Shown piece by piece: positions 17,547 to 26,163 of a DNA stretch of 64,000 nucleotides (its first letter is position 1; the number at the start of each line of letters is the position of its first letter). This stretch comes from Thermovenabulum sp049701175 (GTDB lineage: Bacteria; Bacillota; Thermosediminibacteria; Thermosediminibacterales; Thermosediminibacteraceae): contig NZ_JBNATW010000007.1 in NCBI RefSeq assembly GCF_049701175.1, positions 1-64,000 on the forward strand. Reading direction: 5' to 3'. A program made the position numbers and the translations under genes. The notes beneath the pieces were generated by a model. The model saw only the letters and a list, made by a program, of their open reading frames with translations, was not told where the DNA came from and made no database searches.

Positions 17547-18498
17547 AAGGACAAGAAGGCTAAGACAAAATGAAAACATAAGATCCCTTGTAAGGGAAAC
17601 TTTTTTAACGAAAAATGACCTTATATACCCTGTATTTGTCGTAGATGGGAAAAACAAAAAAGAAGAAGTACCATCTATGCCTGGTGTATATAGGTATTCA
17701 GTTGACAGGCTTGAGGAGATAATAGAGGAAGTTGAGAAAGCCGGGATAAAGGGAATTATGGTATTTGGCATACCTTCCTTCAAAGACGAATACGCAACTT
17801 CGGCATATGCGGAAGATGGAGTAGTTCAGAATGCAGTAAGGAAAATAAAAGAAATCTCAAAGGTTTATGTCATTACCGATGTTTGTCTGTGCCAGTACAC
17901 CGTTCACGGCCACTGCGGAATTGTAAAGGAAGGTTTTGTAGATAATGATGAGACTTTGGAGTATCTTGCTAAGGTCGCATTGTCCCATGTTAAAGCCGGT
18001 GCGGACATGGTAGCACCATCGGATATGATGGATGGAAGGATAAAAAAGATAAGAATGACTCTCGATGAGCAGGGATATGTTAATATTCCTATTATGGCCT
18101 ACAGTGCAAAATATGCATCTTCCTTTTACGGGCCTTTCAGAGAGGCAGCTTTTTCTGCACCGCAGTTTGGGGATAGGAAAACTTATCAGATGGATCCGGC
18201 CAATATCAGGGAAGCAATGATAGAAATTGAAAACGACATTGAAGAAGGGGCCGACATTGTTATGGTAAAGCCAGCCCTCTCCTATCTTGATGTGATAAGA
18301 TGGGCAAGGGATAGATTCGATGTACCCATTGCAGCCTATAATGTGAGCGGAGAGTATTCAATGGTAAAAGCTGCATCAAAAATGGGGTGGCTTGACGAAA
18401 AAAAAGTAGTTTATGAAATACTGACTTCTATAAAAAGGGCGGGTGCTGATATTATTATTACCTACTTTGCATCGGACTTTTCATTAGATTATATTTAA
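17539..18498 (+). CDS. hemB: delta-aminolevulinate dehydratase HemB
   Basis: A 319-residue porphobilinogen synthase. The metal-binding cysteine segment DVCLCQYTVHGHCG, the active-site lysine segments MAYSAKYASSFYGPFR and MVKPALSYLD are visible. The Cys-rich site suggests the zinc-dependent type. The start is the ATG at 17539 after GGAGGGTTATT; an upstream in-frame ATG at 17509 lies in the previous gene without a ribosome site. Confidence 0.96.
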   Translation: MFKRTRRLRQNENIRSLVRETFLTKNDLIYPVFVVDGKNKKEEVPSMPGVYRYSVDRLEEIIEEVEKAGIKGIMVFGIPSFKDEYATSAYAEDGVVQNAVRKIKEISKVYVITDVCLCQYTVHGHCGIVKEGFVDNDETLEYLAKVALSHVKAGADMVAPSDMMDGRIKKIRMTLDEQGYVNIPIMAYSAKYASSFYGPFREAAFSAPQFGDRKTYQMDPANIREAMIEIENDIEEGADIVMVKPALSYLDVIRWARDRFDVPIAAYNVSGEYSMVKAASKMGWLDEKKVVYEILTSIKRAGADIIITYFASDFSLDYI

Positions 18499-18522
18499 AA
18501 AAATTTGAAGGGGATGATATGA

Positions 18523-19794
18523 ATGAAGAACCATGAAATATTTAATGAATCCAAAAAATACATGCCGGGAGGGGTAAACAGCCCCGTAAGGGCATTTACA
18601 GGTTTGAACATTGTTCCGCCGGTCCTTGTAAAGGGTAAGGATGCCTTTGTTTACGACATAGAAGGTAAAAGGTATGTGGATTATGTAGGAGCATGGGGGC
18701 CGATGATCCTCGGCCACTGCGATGAAGATGTGGTAAAGGCTATAGAAGATACGGCCAATTCTTCAATAGCTTTCGGAGCTGTAACAGAATTAGAGTTGAG
18801 ATTTGCAAAACTTTTATGCGACACTACAGGGATTGACATGATAAGATTTGTGAATTCGGGAACGGAAGCTACCATGAGCGCTGTTAGACTTGCAAGGGGA
18901 TATACCGGCAGGGATAAGATTGTCAAATTTTCGGGATGCTACCACGGGCATTATGATGGATTTTTGGTTTTGGCAGGTTCGGGGATAATGACGCAGGGTA
19001 TCGCAGGAAGTGCGGGAGTGCCCGAGGATCATGTGAAAAATACCATTATCGGAGAATACAATAATGTGGAACAGATACGCCATATTTTCGAGAAATTCGG
19101 CGAGCAGATTGCCTGTGTGATTGTGGAGCCCATAGCCGGGAATATGGGCGTTGTTCCTGCAAAAAGGGAGTTCTTGATGGAGATAAGAAAATTGTGCGAT
19201 GCATACGGAAGTTTGCTCATTTTTGATGAGGTAATAACGGGATTTAGAGTGGCATATAGAGGGGCAAGAGAGATATATGAGATTGAGCCGGATCTTGTAA
19301 CTTACGGGAAAATAATCGGTGGAGGATTACCCTGCGGTGCATACGGTGGAAAAAGAGAAATAATGAGCATATTATCGCCCGTAGGGCCCGTTTATCAGGC
19401 TGGAACCATGTCGGGGAATCCAGTTATAATGGCTGCCGGATATACAACAGTTAAAAAAATTTATGATAATAGGGATAAATTTTATACTTATCTTGAATCC
19501 TTAGGACAAAAACTAGAAAATGGCCTTAAAAAGGCATTTTTGGAAAAAGGAATAAAAGTTGTAATTAACAGGGTTGGTTCAATGTTTACCATCTTTTTTA
19601 ATGATAATGACAAAGTTGAGAATTATGAGCAGGCAAAGGAAAGCAATGTTAATATTTACAGACATTTTGCAGAGCAAATGATATTAAAAGGAAATTATAT
19701 TTCTCCATCCCAGTTTGAAGCTCTGTTTTTATCAATTAAACATACGGATTATGAAGTTGAAAAATTTATCGAGGATGTTTATCAAATTTTTTAA
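18523..19794 (+). CDS. hemL: glutamate-1-semialdehyde 2,1-aminomutase HemL
   Basis: A 423-residue PLP enzyme with YMPGGVNSPVRAF, the FVNSGTEATMSAVRLARG segment, the LIFDEVITGF motif, and the PLP-binding lysine in LVTYGKIIGGGLPCGAYGG. It forms 5-aminolevulinate from the HemA product. An ATG at 18519 is out of frame and closes after five codons; the ATG at 18523 is used. Confidence 0.96.
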   Translation: MKNHEIFNESKKYMPGGVNSPVRAFTGLNIVPPVLVKGKDAFVYDIEGKRYVDYVGAWGPMILGHCDEDVVKAIEDTANSSIAFGAVTELELRFAKLLCDTTGIDMIRFVNSGTEATMSAVRLARGYTGRDKIVKFSGCYHGHYDGFLVLAGSGIMTQGIAGSAGVPEDHVKNTIIGEYNNVEQIRHIFEKFGEQIACVIVEPIAGNMGVVPAKREFLMEIRKLCDAYGSLLIFDEVITGFRVAYRGAREIYEIEPDLVTYGKIIGGGLPCGAYGGKREIMSILSPVGPVYQAGTMSGNPVIMAAGYTTVKKIYDNRDKFYTYLESLGQKLENGLKKAFLEKGIKVVINRVGSMFTIFFNDNDKVENYEQAKESNVNIYRHFAEQMILKGNYISPSQFEALFLSIKHTDYEVEKFIEDVYQIF

Positions 19795-19810
19795 TTTGGA
19801 GGGTTAAAAA

Positions 19811-20335
19811 ATGGCGGAAAAAGGGCTTGTGCTTTTATACACCGGAAATGGGAAGGGAAAGACGACGGCAGCCTTGGGGCTTGCATTGAGAGCTGCAGGA
19901 CACGGTCAGAAAATCTTTATGATACAGTTTATGAAGGGAAACCCTAAATATGGAGAAATTCAAGCATCTAAATATATACCCAATTTCACCGTAGTGCAAA
20001 AGGGTAGGGACGCCTTTGTAAAAAAAGGTAATCCGGAGCCTGTTGATTTAGAGCTTGCTAAAGAAGGCTTGGATCTTGCTAAAGATATATTACAAAAAGG
20101 AGAACACGATTTGGTGATCCTTGATGAAATAAATGTGGCCGTTGATTTCGGGTTATTAAAGGAAGAAGATGTGGTGGATCTAATAAAATTTAAAAAGCCA
20201 AATACTACTTTGGTCCTAACGGGAAGGTATGCATCGGAGAAATTAATTTCCATAGCGGATATGGTAAGCGAGGTAGAAGAGATAAAACATCATTATAAAA
20301 AGGGCATACCGGCACAGGCGGGTATCGAATTTTAA
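19811..20335 (+). CDS. cobO: corrinoid adenosyltransferase (BtuR/CobO/CobA type)
   Basis: A 174-residue ATP:corrinoid adenosyltransferase with the P-loop YTGNGKGKTTAALGLALRA at 10-28, and the LVILDEINVAVDFGLL segment. It attaches the 5'-deoxyadenosyl group to the reduced corrinoid. It is the last gene of the operon, following hemL by 16 bases with a GGAGGG ribosome site. Confidence 0.93.
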   Translation: MAEKGLVLLYTGNGKGKTTAALGLALRAAGHGQKIFMIQFMKGNPKYGEIQASKYIPNFTVVQKGRDAFVKKGNPEPVDLELAKEGLDLAKDILQKGEHDLVILDEINVAVDFGLLKEEDVVDLIKFKKPNTTLVLTGRYASEKLISIADMVSEVEEIKHHYKKGIPAQAGIEF

Positions 20336-20413
20336 AATTTTAAAGACTTTCAGTAAGTTTATAAGCTTAAAAAAGAAACTTTCGATGTTACAATACTTTC
20401 TTATTGAGTGCCG

Positions 20414-20450
20414 TTGACAAAGATCTTATGTGTATTATAATACACATAAG
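20414..20450 (+). promoter_or_regulatory. toxin-antitoxin promoter and palindromic operator
   Basis: TTGACA (20414-20419) and TATAAT (20436-20441) with 16-base spacing. A perfect 26-base palindrome, arms CTTATGTGTA and TACACATAAG around TTATAA, spans 20425-20450, covering the -10 box and reaching the ribosome site AAGGAGGTG. The dimeric VapB antitoxin next door is the obvious candidate to bind it. Confidence 0.8.
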
Positions 20451-20462
20451 GAGGTGTGTAAT

Positions 20463-20657
20463 ATGAGGACGAATATTATTATTGACGAAAATTTGATTAA
20501 AGAAGCATTAAAAATTTCAGGATTAAAAACTAAAAAAGAAGTGGTCAACTTGGCTTTAAAAGAATTTGTTGAAAATCGTAAAAGGAAGAACTTAATGGAT
20601 TTAAAAGGCAGAATAGAGTTCGATGAAAATTATGATTACAAAAAAATGAGGGAATAA
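20463..20657 (+). CDS. vapB: VapB-type antitoxin
   Basis: A 64-residue protein with a ribbon-helix-helix N-terminus (RTNIIIDENLIKEALKISG) and the KKEVVNLALKEFVE helix found in VapB antitoxins, then a short charged tail that would bind the toxin. The start is the ATG at 20463 after AAGGAGGTGTGTAAT; the in-frame ATG at 20430 lies within the operator and promoter. It is separated from the toxin gene by 2 bases. Confidence 0.88.
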   Translation: MRTNIIIDENLIKEALKISGLKTKKEVVNLALKEFVENRKRKNLMDLKGRIEFDENYDYKKMRE

Positions 20658-20659
20658 AA

Positions 20660-21058
20660 ATGATATTGGTAGATACATCGGTTTTAATATCGTTTCTAAA
20701 AGGTGTGAATAAAGAGCAGGTTAGAAAATTTGAAGAAGTAATTCAAAAAAATATACCTTTTGGAATAAATTACTTTATTTATCAGGAACTATTGCAGGGA
20801 GCAAAAAATGAAAAAGAGTTTGCTCTAATTAAAAACTATTTTAGCACTCAGAAATTTTATGACCTGAAATATGGCGCAAGGTCTTATGAAAATGCTGCAA
20901 AATTGTATATAAAATGCAGAAAAAAAGGAATAACTATTCGAAGTACCGTTGATTTACTCATAGCGGAAACCGCTATAGAAAATGATTTATACTTGCTGCA
21001 TGATGACAATGACTTCTCCCTAATAGCAAAAGTTGATGAAAGATTGAAGGAGTATTAA
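20660..21058 (+). CDS. vapC: VapC-type PIN-domain toxin
   Basis: A 132-residue PIN-domain ribonuclease. The acidic active-site residues are visible in order: Asp in MILVDTSVLISFL, Glu in YFIYQELLQGAK, Asp in TVDLLIAETAI and Asp in LLHDDNDFSLIA. VapC toxins of this family cut tRNA or rRNA; the target here is unknown. The gene appears intact and lies just behind the cobalamin operon. Confidence 0.88.
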   Translation: MILVDTSVLISFLKGVNKEQVRKFEEVIQKNIPFGINYFIYQELLQGAKNEKEFALIKNYFSTQKFYDLKYGARSYENAAKLYIKCRKKGITIRSTVDLLIAETAIENDLYLLHDDNDFSLIAKVDERLKEY

Positions 21059-21059
21059 G

Positions 21060-21221
21060 CTTAGAGGCAGAGCCTTATCCTGTATACAAATTGGATTCCG
21101 TGGTTGAAAGATCATGCTAAAACTCCTTGGACTTGAACCGATGATTTACATGAAGATGCTCTTTGAGAGAGGGGACGGGGCAACTTTTGATGAGGCCGGA
21201 GTATCAAAAGAGATAAAATAA
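21060..21221 (+). pseudogene. remnant of an unrecognised gene
   Basis: Two short coding-like pieces in different frames follow each other: one reading LEAEPYPVYKLDSVVERS and stopping near 21120, the other from the ATG at 21114 reading MLKLLGLEPMIYMKMLFERG and ending in a TAA at 21219-21221. The codon choice looks coding and a terminator follows, so this is probably the frameshifted 3' end of a lost gene. I do not recognise the family. Confidence 0.4.
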
Positions 21222-21225
21222 ATTT

Positions 21226-21250
21226 AGCCGGGAAAAATCCCGGCTTTTTT
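21226..21250 (+). terminator. intrinsic terminator
   Basis: Perfect stem AGCCGGGA / TCCCGGCT with an AAAA loop followed by six Ts. Confidence 0.85.
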
Positions 21251-21371
21251 CAATATTTACTTGTTACTATGCCTAAAATCGCGCCTGTAATTATCTTATT
21301 TGCTAAAATAATTTTTAAGCATAAGTTTGCCCGTTTAAATTAAAGAAAGAATCGAAGCTAAAATAAGTGAT

Positions 21372-21482
21372 TTAAACATCAAATTTTTCAATTAAAATAA
21401 CGTTGTTATTGTGCTTTGCAAAATTTAATAATTCATCTGTAAAACCGCTTCTATTAGGGACGACTGATATACTGTTTGATAA
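21372..21482 (-). pseudogene. C-terminal remnant of a minus-strand gene
   Basis: On the minus strand a short frame reads SVVPNRSGFTDELLNFAKHN and ends with EKFDV and a stop (21372-21374), but has no start. The pattern resembles the C-terminal segment of restriction-endonuclease-like or DUF-type proteins, but I cannot place it. The rest of 21251-21556 shows nothing recognisable except weak promoter-like boxes before azlC. Confidence 0.3.
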
Positions 21483-21556
21483 TCCTCAAATTATTGACTA
21501 AATGTTGCACACTCTGCTATTATAAATTAATAATATCATTATTCCGGAGGAGACAC

Positions 21557-22237
21557 ATGACTTCATTAGAAAGAAAGCAGTTAATCTTTGGTATTAAAAG
21601 GGCAATGCCAATTGTCATAGGGTATATGCCTGTGGGGTTTGCCCTTGGAGTATTAGCAGCTAATGCAAACCTTACCCCCTTTCAAATTGGAATAATGTCC
21701 CTTTTGGTATACGCAGGTTCTGCACAATTTATAGCAGTAAGTATGCTGTCAAATGGGATAGGTAACTTACCAATAATAGCAACTACCTTTCTGGTTAACC
21801 TGCGTCATATTCTTTTTAGTGCATCATTAAGCCCTTATTTTAAAAAAATAAATTACAGGCTTATTCCTTTCATTTCTTTTTTCATTACCGACGAAAGCTT
21901 CGCGGTAAGCATTACCGATGCAAGAGAAAGAAATCTCTCCTATACTTATTTCATAGGTATTTATATTACTTCGTATTTGAGTTGGGTTATAAGCACCATT
22001 ATTGGGGCGACCTTCGGGTCATTAATACCGGATACAAATATGCTGGGTTTTGATTTTGCACTACCGGGTATGTTTATGGTGTTATTGTTAATGCAGATTA
22101 AAAATTATAAAACTGCTGTTGTAGCCATAGCCTCAGGTGTGTTGTCAATATTTTTTATATATGTATTTCCAGGCAACTGGAATGTTATTCTTGCTGCGGT
22201 TATTACAGCAGTGATTGGGGTGTTAATGGAAAAATGA
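21557..22237 (+). CDS. azlC: AzlC-type branched-chain amino acid exporter subunit
   Basis: A 226-residue membrane protein of the AzlC/YgaZ family, the large subunit of a branched-chain amino acid exporter. It begins with MTSLERKQLIFGIKRAMPIVIG-like sequence; signatures are GYMPVGFALGVLA, YAGSAQFIAVSML and NLRHILFSASLSP. An in-frame ATG at 21476 lacks a ribosome site; CCGGAGGAGAC places the start at 21557. The stop overlaps the start of azlD (ATGA). Confidence 0.9.
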   Translation: MTSLERKQLIFGIKRAMPIVIGYMPVGFALGVLAANANLTPFQIGIMSLLVYAGSAQFIAVSMLSNGIGNLPIIATTFLVNLRHILFSASLSPYFKKINYRLIPFISFFITDESFAVSITDARERNLSYTYFIGIYITSYLSWVISTIIGATFGSLIPDTNMLGFDFALPGMFMVLLLMQIKNYKTAVVAIASGVLSIFFIYVFPGNWNVILAAVITAVIGVLMEK

Positions 22238-22563
22238 GCAATGAAGCAAATTACATATATCTTGTAATTGGAATGAGCGTCGTGACTTATATTTCCCGTA
22301 TGATTCCGGCTGTAGTTTTATCTAAAAGAAACATTCCTGAGATTTTTATTAAATTCCTGAGTTATATACCTGTTACCGTGCTTTCGGCTCTATTTTTCCC
22401 CAGCATATTAGTGGTAGATAATAAAATTAACATCAGTACATCGAATACGTTATTAATAACTTCATTGTTAACTTTTCCATTGGCCTATAAGACTAAAAAT
22501 ATGTTTTTGACGGTAATTGTTGGTATGATAATTATTGCATTATTGAATAAGTTCATATATTAA
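22234..22563 (+). CDS. azlD: AzlD-type branched-chain amino acid exporter subunit
   Basis: A 109-residue membrane protein with about four hydrophobic segments and the YISRMIPAVVLSKRNIPE segment typical of AzlD/YgaH, the small partner of AzlC. The start overlaps the azlC stop. A stem-loop follows shortly after its stop. Confidence 0.88.
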   Translation: MSNEANYIYLVIGMSVVTYISRMIPAVVLSKRNIPEIFIKFLSYIPVTVLSALFFPSILVVDNKINISTSNTLLITSLLTFPLAYKTKNMFLTVIVGMIIIALLNKFIY

Positions 22564-22570
22564 ATTTAAA

Positions 22571-22600
22571 ACCCTGCAGGTTGGCTGCAGGGTAATTTTA
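22571..22600 (+). terminator. probable terminator after azlD
   Basis: ACCCTGCAG / CTGCAGGGT stem with a GTTGG loop, followed by a weak T-rich tail (AATTTTA). Confidence 0.55.
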
Positions 22601-22729
22601 TGCAATGTTTAGGTTTTAAAGACAATTCAAGGTAGATGTTTGGTTATTTGTGATAATTTGCACTTTTTTGATTTTTATTGTAAATAGAGCTTGCCATGTG
22701 TTAATATTATTATGGTATTCAAAAAGTTC

Positions 22730-22796
22730 ATAATTACAGAGCTCCTTTTATAAAGCAAAATTATGTCAATGCTTTATAAGAATGCCTTGTAATTAT
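22730..22796. repeat. nested inverted repeats upstream of acoR
   Basis: Two nested palindromes: ATAATTACA (22730-22738) with TGTAATTAT (22788-22796), and inside them TTATAAAGCA (22748-22757) with TGCTTTATAA (22770-22779). Together they could form a long hairpin or cruciform. No T run follows. The remainder of the 322-base gap between azlD and acoR shows nothing else I can support. Confidence 0.6.
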
Positions 22797-22885
22797 ATGC
22801 TCTTTATATTTGAAATTATTATTTAATATGAATAATTTTCCTATTAAAAATAAATTGGTTTAATTTGGTACGGGGGGAGAGGTGA

Positions 22886-24854
22886 ATGCAGGAAAACTTT
22901 TATGGAGTTCATGAAGAAGTGTGGCATCAATGGAATGACTTTCAAAACACCATGACTATATCGAAAAATATTATAAGGCCGGAAATACTTAAATCCTGGG
23001 AAAGGTGCAAAATTACAGGCATCGATCCGTACCAGAAACAAGGACAGGAAATTATCGATGGTGCTGCTTTAAAAGAAGTCAAAGAAAAACAAGAAGAACT
23101 AATTCAAGCTGCAAGGCCGGTTATGGAAAAGCTTTTATCGCTGTGCGGTGAGTATGGTTTCCTCGCAGTTTTGGTAGGAGAGGACGGCTATATATTAGAG
23201 ACTTTAGGGAACCACCAGGAAACTATAGACATGGCTCGAAGGACCAATTTCATTCCTGGCGCATGCTGGCGAGAAGATAAAGTTGGCACTAACGGTATAG
23301 GAACTGCAATGGTTATAGGGCAAGCCCTTGAGGTAACCGGGGCTGAGCACTTCTGTTGTGGACTTCACTCTTGGACATGTGCTGGTTCCCCAATTTTTAG
23401 TCCGGAAGGAAAACCTATTGGAGTTATTGATCTTTCGGGACCTTGGTACCGGGAAAATAAACAGGCATTAGCTACTGTAGTATTTGCTGCAATTGCGATT
23501 GAAAATAATTTGAAGCAGAGTAAATCCCTTAAAGAAACTTTAACTTACAGACAACTTACAGAGTACTTCTTAGAAAACAACACTGACCCCTTATTAGTGA
23601 TGGATAAGACAGGAAGGTTAATCAAGGTTAATTATGCATCTGAGAAAGTTTTGGGATGGGAAATGGAAGAATTAGTAGGGCGAAGAGCTGATGAAATATT
23701 TGGCAATTTGCAGGAAATCCTATCCCTCATAGAGGCGCGGCAAAGTATAAAAGGCAAGGAAATAATAGTACTAAAGTAGAAAAGGTGTCTTGCGGTGCAG
23801 AGCAGATGTTTCACCTGTAAGTGGAAATTACAATGAAAGCGTAGCGGCTTTAATAGCTCTAAAAATTCATGAAGGTAGTCAATTTTATATAAGCTCTTCT
23901 CCAGCCTTAAAAGGGTTTGAACAGATATTGGGAAATCATCCTCGTTTGCGCGAAAGTATACGGTTAGCCCAAATTGCAGCAAAGAGCGATGCACCAGTCC
24001 TTATTTTAGGTGAGACGGGGACAGGGAAAGAGCTTTTTGCAAAAGCTATTCATGAGGCTAGCGGTAGGAAAGGGCCTTTTGTGGCGGTAAATTGTGGTGC
24101 TTTGCCGCGAGAATTAATTGGGAGTGAGCTTTTCGGCTATGTAGGTGGAGCTTTCACCGGTGCACGACCAGAGGGTAAGCCAGGTAAATTTGAACAAGCC
24201 CAAGGGGGTACTTTGTTTTTAGACGAGATAGGCGATATGCCTCTGGATATACAGGTTTACCTTTTACGAGTGTTAGAAGAAAAAAAGGTGGTTCGAATAG
24301 GCGGACATAAGGAGATACCATTAGATGTTCGAATTATTGCTGCGACCAATTCGGATTTAACGAAGTTAGTAAGAGAGAAAAAATTCCGAGAGGATTTGTA
24401 TTTTCGCCTGAGAGTTCTCACTATTCATTTATGCCCGTTACGAGAACGCAAAAGTGATATACCTCTTCTTTTTCAATATTTTATTCATAAATTTTCACAA
24501 AAATTAGGTAAAAATATTACCAATATTGATCCGTCAATTTGGCCTTTATTAGAGAATTATGACTGGCCAGGAAACATTAGGGAATTACGAAATGTGGCAG
24601 AATGGGCAGTGAATATAGCAGAGGATAATACAATTTCTATTAGTCATTTGCCGTCTTACTTATCCGGTTCTCAAACTCTCCGCGAGAACGGTAATAGCTT
24701 TTCTTCTACCTCTCTTGTCGAACTGGAAAAGCAGGAAATTATTCGTCTTCTCGAACATTATGGAGGTAATATAACTAAGGTTTCTAAAGCCTTAGGCATA
24801 GCACGAAACACCTTGTATAGGAAATTATATAAGTATGGACTAAAGACTCGTTAG
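22886..24854 (+). pseudogene. acoR: acetoin operon activator AcoR, sigma-54 dependent, frameshifted
   Basis: Two adjacent frames encode the halves of one activator. The first (22886-23779, 297 residues) carries a GAF-like domain (about 60-230) and a PAS domain. The second (from about 23790 to 24854) carries the AAA+ domain with Walker A GETGTGKE, the sigma-54 contact loop GAFTGA, Walker B TLFLDEIGD, and a FIS-type helix-turn-helix (SKALGIARNTLYRKL). Between them a middle frame reads VEKVSCGAEQMF, so two one-base losses about 20-40 bases apart, the first by an A run (23773-23775), best explain the break. A GGGGGGAGAGG ribosome site precedes the ATG. As written no single protein could sense acetoin and activate transcription. 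Confidence 0.85.
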
Positions 24855-24872
24855 GGTGTTCCAAAATCTAAC

Positions 24873-24899
24873 GTTACAAAAGGAGACAGAAGTTACAAA
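24873..24899 (+). promoter_or_regulatory. possible activator-binding repeats
   Basis: GTTACAAA occurs at 24873-24880 and again at 24892-24899, 19 bases apart, with an inverse copy (TGTAAC) at 25023-25028. The pair is about 75-100 bases upstream of the sigma-54 promoter, the usual place for AcoR-type upstream activating sites. Assignment is inference. Confidence 0.4.
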
Positions 24900-24950
24900 G
24901 AATCAGATTAAGATTTCATAATTTCTTGTAAAAATCAAGAGATGAGTAAA

Positions 24951-24984
24951 CCAGCACTCAACAGTGGGTGCTGGTATATTTTTT
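24951..24984 (+). terminator. terminator of acoR overlapping the aco promoter
   Basis: CCAGCACTC (24951-24959) pairs with GGGTGCTGG (24966-24974), one G-U pair, then TATATTTTTT. The 3' arm contains the GG of the -24 element of the aco promoter. Confidence 0.65.
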
Positions 24985-24987
24985 GCA
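24972..24987 (+). promoter_or_regulatory. sigma-54 (-24/-12) promoter of the aco operon
   Basis: TGGTATATTTTTTGCA has GG and GC exactly 10 bases apart, the invariant geometry of sigma-54 promoters. It lies between a sigma-54 activator gene (acoR) and acoA, 140 bases before the acoA start. Confidence 0.8.
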
Positions 24988-25126
24988 AAAATATATTTAA
25001 TGCAAAATTCTAAAAGGGGGGATGTAACAAAAAAAATTAAAACATATTCACCTTCTTTGACATAATAGAGCAGAGTAGTATATTGTAAAAAATTGAAAAA
25101 TTGTAAATGGATAGGAGTGAAAAGGT

Positions 25127-26116
25127 ATGAACATTCCTAAAGAAACTCTTATGCGTATGTACCTTGAGATGGTTACAATTCGATTATATGAGGAAACCAT
25201 GGCTGAAGCCTATCAGGAGGGGAAATACCCGGTATTCAACATTGCATCAGGCCCGGTCCCCGGTGAGGTGCATTTAGCTGCGGGGCAGGAGCCGGTAGCT
25301 GTAGGGGTATGCATGCACCTTAAAAAGGACGATGCCGTAATCGGTACTCACCGGCCTCACCACTTTGCTATTGCAAAAGGAGTAGACCTCAAACGTATGA
25401 CAGCAGAAATATTTGGTAAAGTTACCGGTTTAGGACGCGGCAAAGGTGGTCACATGCACCTCTTTGACCCTGATGCACACTTCGGCTGCAGCGGCATCAT
25501 CGGTGCTAGCATTCCCCAAGCAGTGGGAGCAGCCTTAGCCTTCAAGATGCGCAAGGAGAAACGTGTGGCTGTGGCATTTTTTGGTGACGGTGCCGCAAAC
25601 CAGGGTGCTTTTCATGAGGGGCTTAACTTAGCTGCAATTTGGAAGCTACCAGTTGTGTTTGTATGCGAGGACAATAGTTGGGCAATTTCTGTACCAAAAC
25701 AAAAGTCCACAGCTATTAGCCGAAATGCTGACCGTGCCGTTGCATATGGTATACCTGGAATATACGTGGGAGAAAATGATGTCTTAGCTGTCTACGAGGC
25801 TGCTGGCGAGGCAGTAGAGAGAGCACGCAGGGGAGAGGGTCCAACTCTTATTGAAGTTAAAACAGATCGTTTCTTTGGTCACTTCCAGGGCGATCCGGAA
25901 GTCTATAGACCAAAGGATGAAGTTCCACGTCTAAAGCAAAATGATCCAATTAAGCGGTTCAGGAAATACCTTATTGAAAATGGCATAGCTAAAGAAGCTG
26001 AAATTGAACAATTAGACGATGAAGCAAAAAAGCGTGTTGAGGATGCTTTCTTGTTTGCTCGGGAGTCACCCTACCCGGCACCGGAAGAAGCTCTACTTCA
26101 CGTGTTTGTAGAATAG
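25127..26116 (+). CDS. acoA: acetoin dehydrogenase E1 component alpha subunit (TPP-dependent)
   Basis: A 329-residue thiamine-diphosphate enzyme subunit. The TPP motif is FFGDGAANQGAFHEGLNLAA through EDNSW; RGKGGHMHLFD and HFGCSGIIGASIPQAVGAA are typical of the acetoin/pyruvate E1-alpha group. With AcoB it cleaves acetoin oxidatively and passes acetyl to lipoamide. Pyruvate or 2-oxoacid dehydrogenase is the alternative; the adjacent AcoR-like gene favours acetoin. Codon use is more G/C rich than in the flanking genes, which may indicate transfer. Confidence 0.88.
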   Translation: MNIPKETLMRMYLEMVTIRLYEETMAEAYQEGKYPVFNIASGPVPGEVHLAAGQEPVAVGVCMHLKKDDAVIGTHRPHHFAIAKGVDLKRMTAEIFGKVTGLGRGKGGHMHLFDPDAHFGCSGIIGASIPQAVGAALAFKMRKEKRVAVAFFGDGAANQGAFHEGLNLAAIWKLPVVFVCEDNSWAISVPKQKSTAISRNADRAVAYGIPGIYVGENDVLAVYEAAGEAVERARRGEGPTLIEVKTDRFFGHFQGDPEVYRPKDEVPRLKQNDPIKRFRKYLIENGIAKEAEIEQLDDEAKKRVEDAFLFARESPYPAPEEALLHVFVE

Positions 26117-26163
26117 TGAGTTACGCGTTCAGTGGTGAATAGTATTTAAAGGAGGAGAAAATT

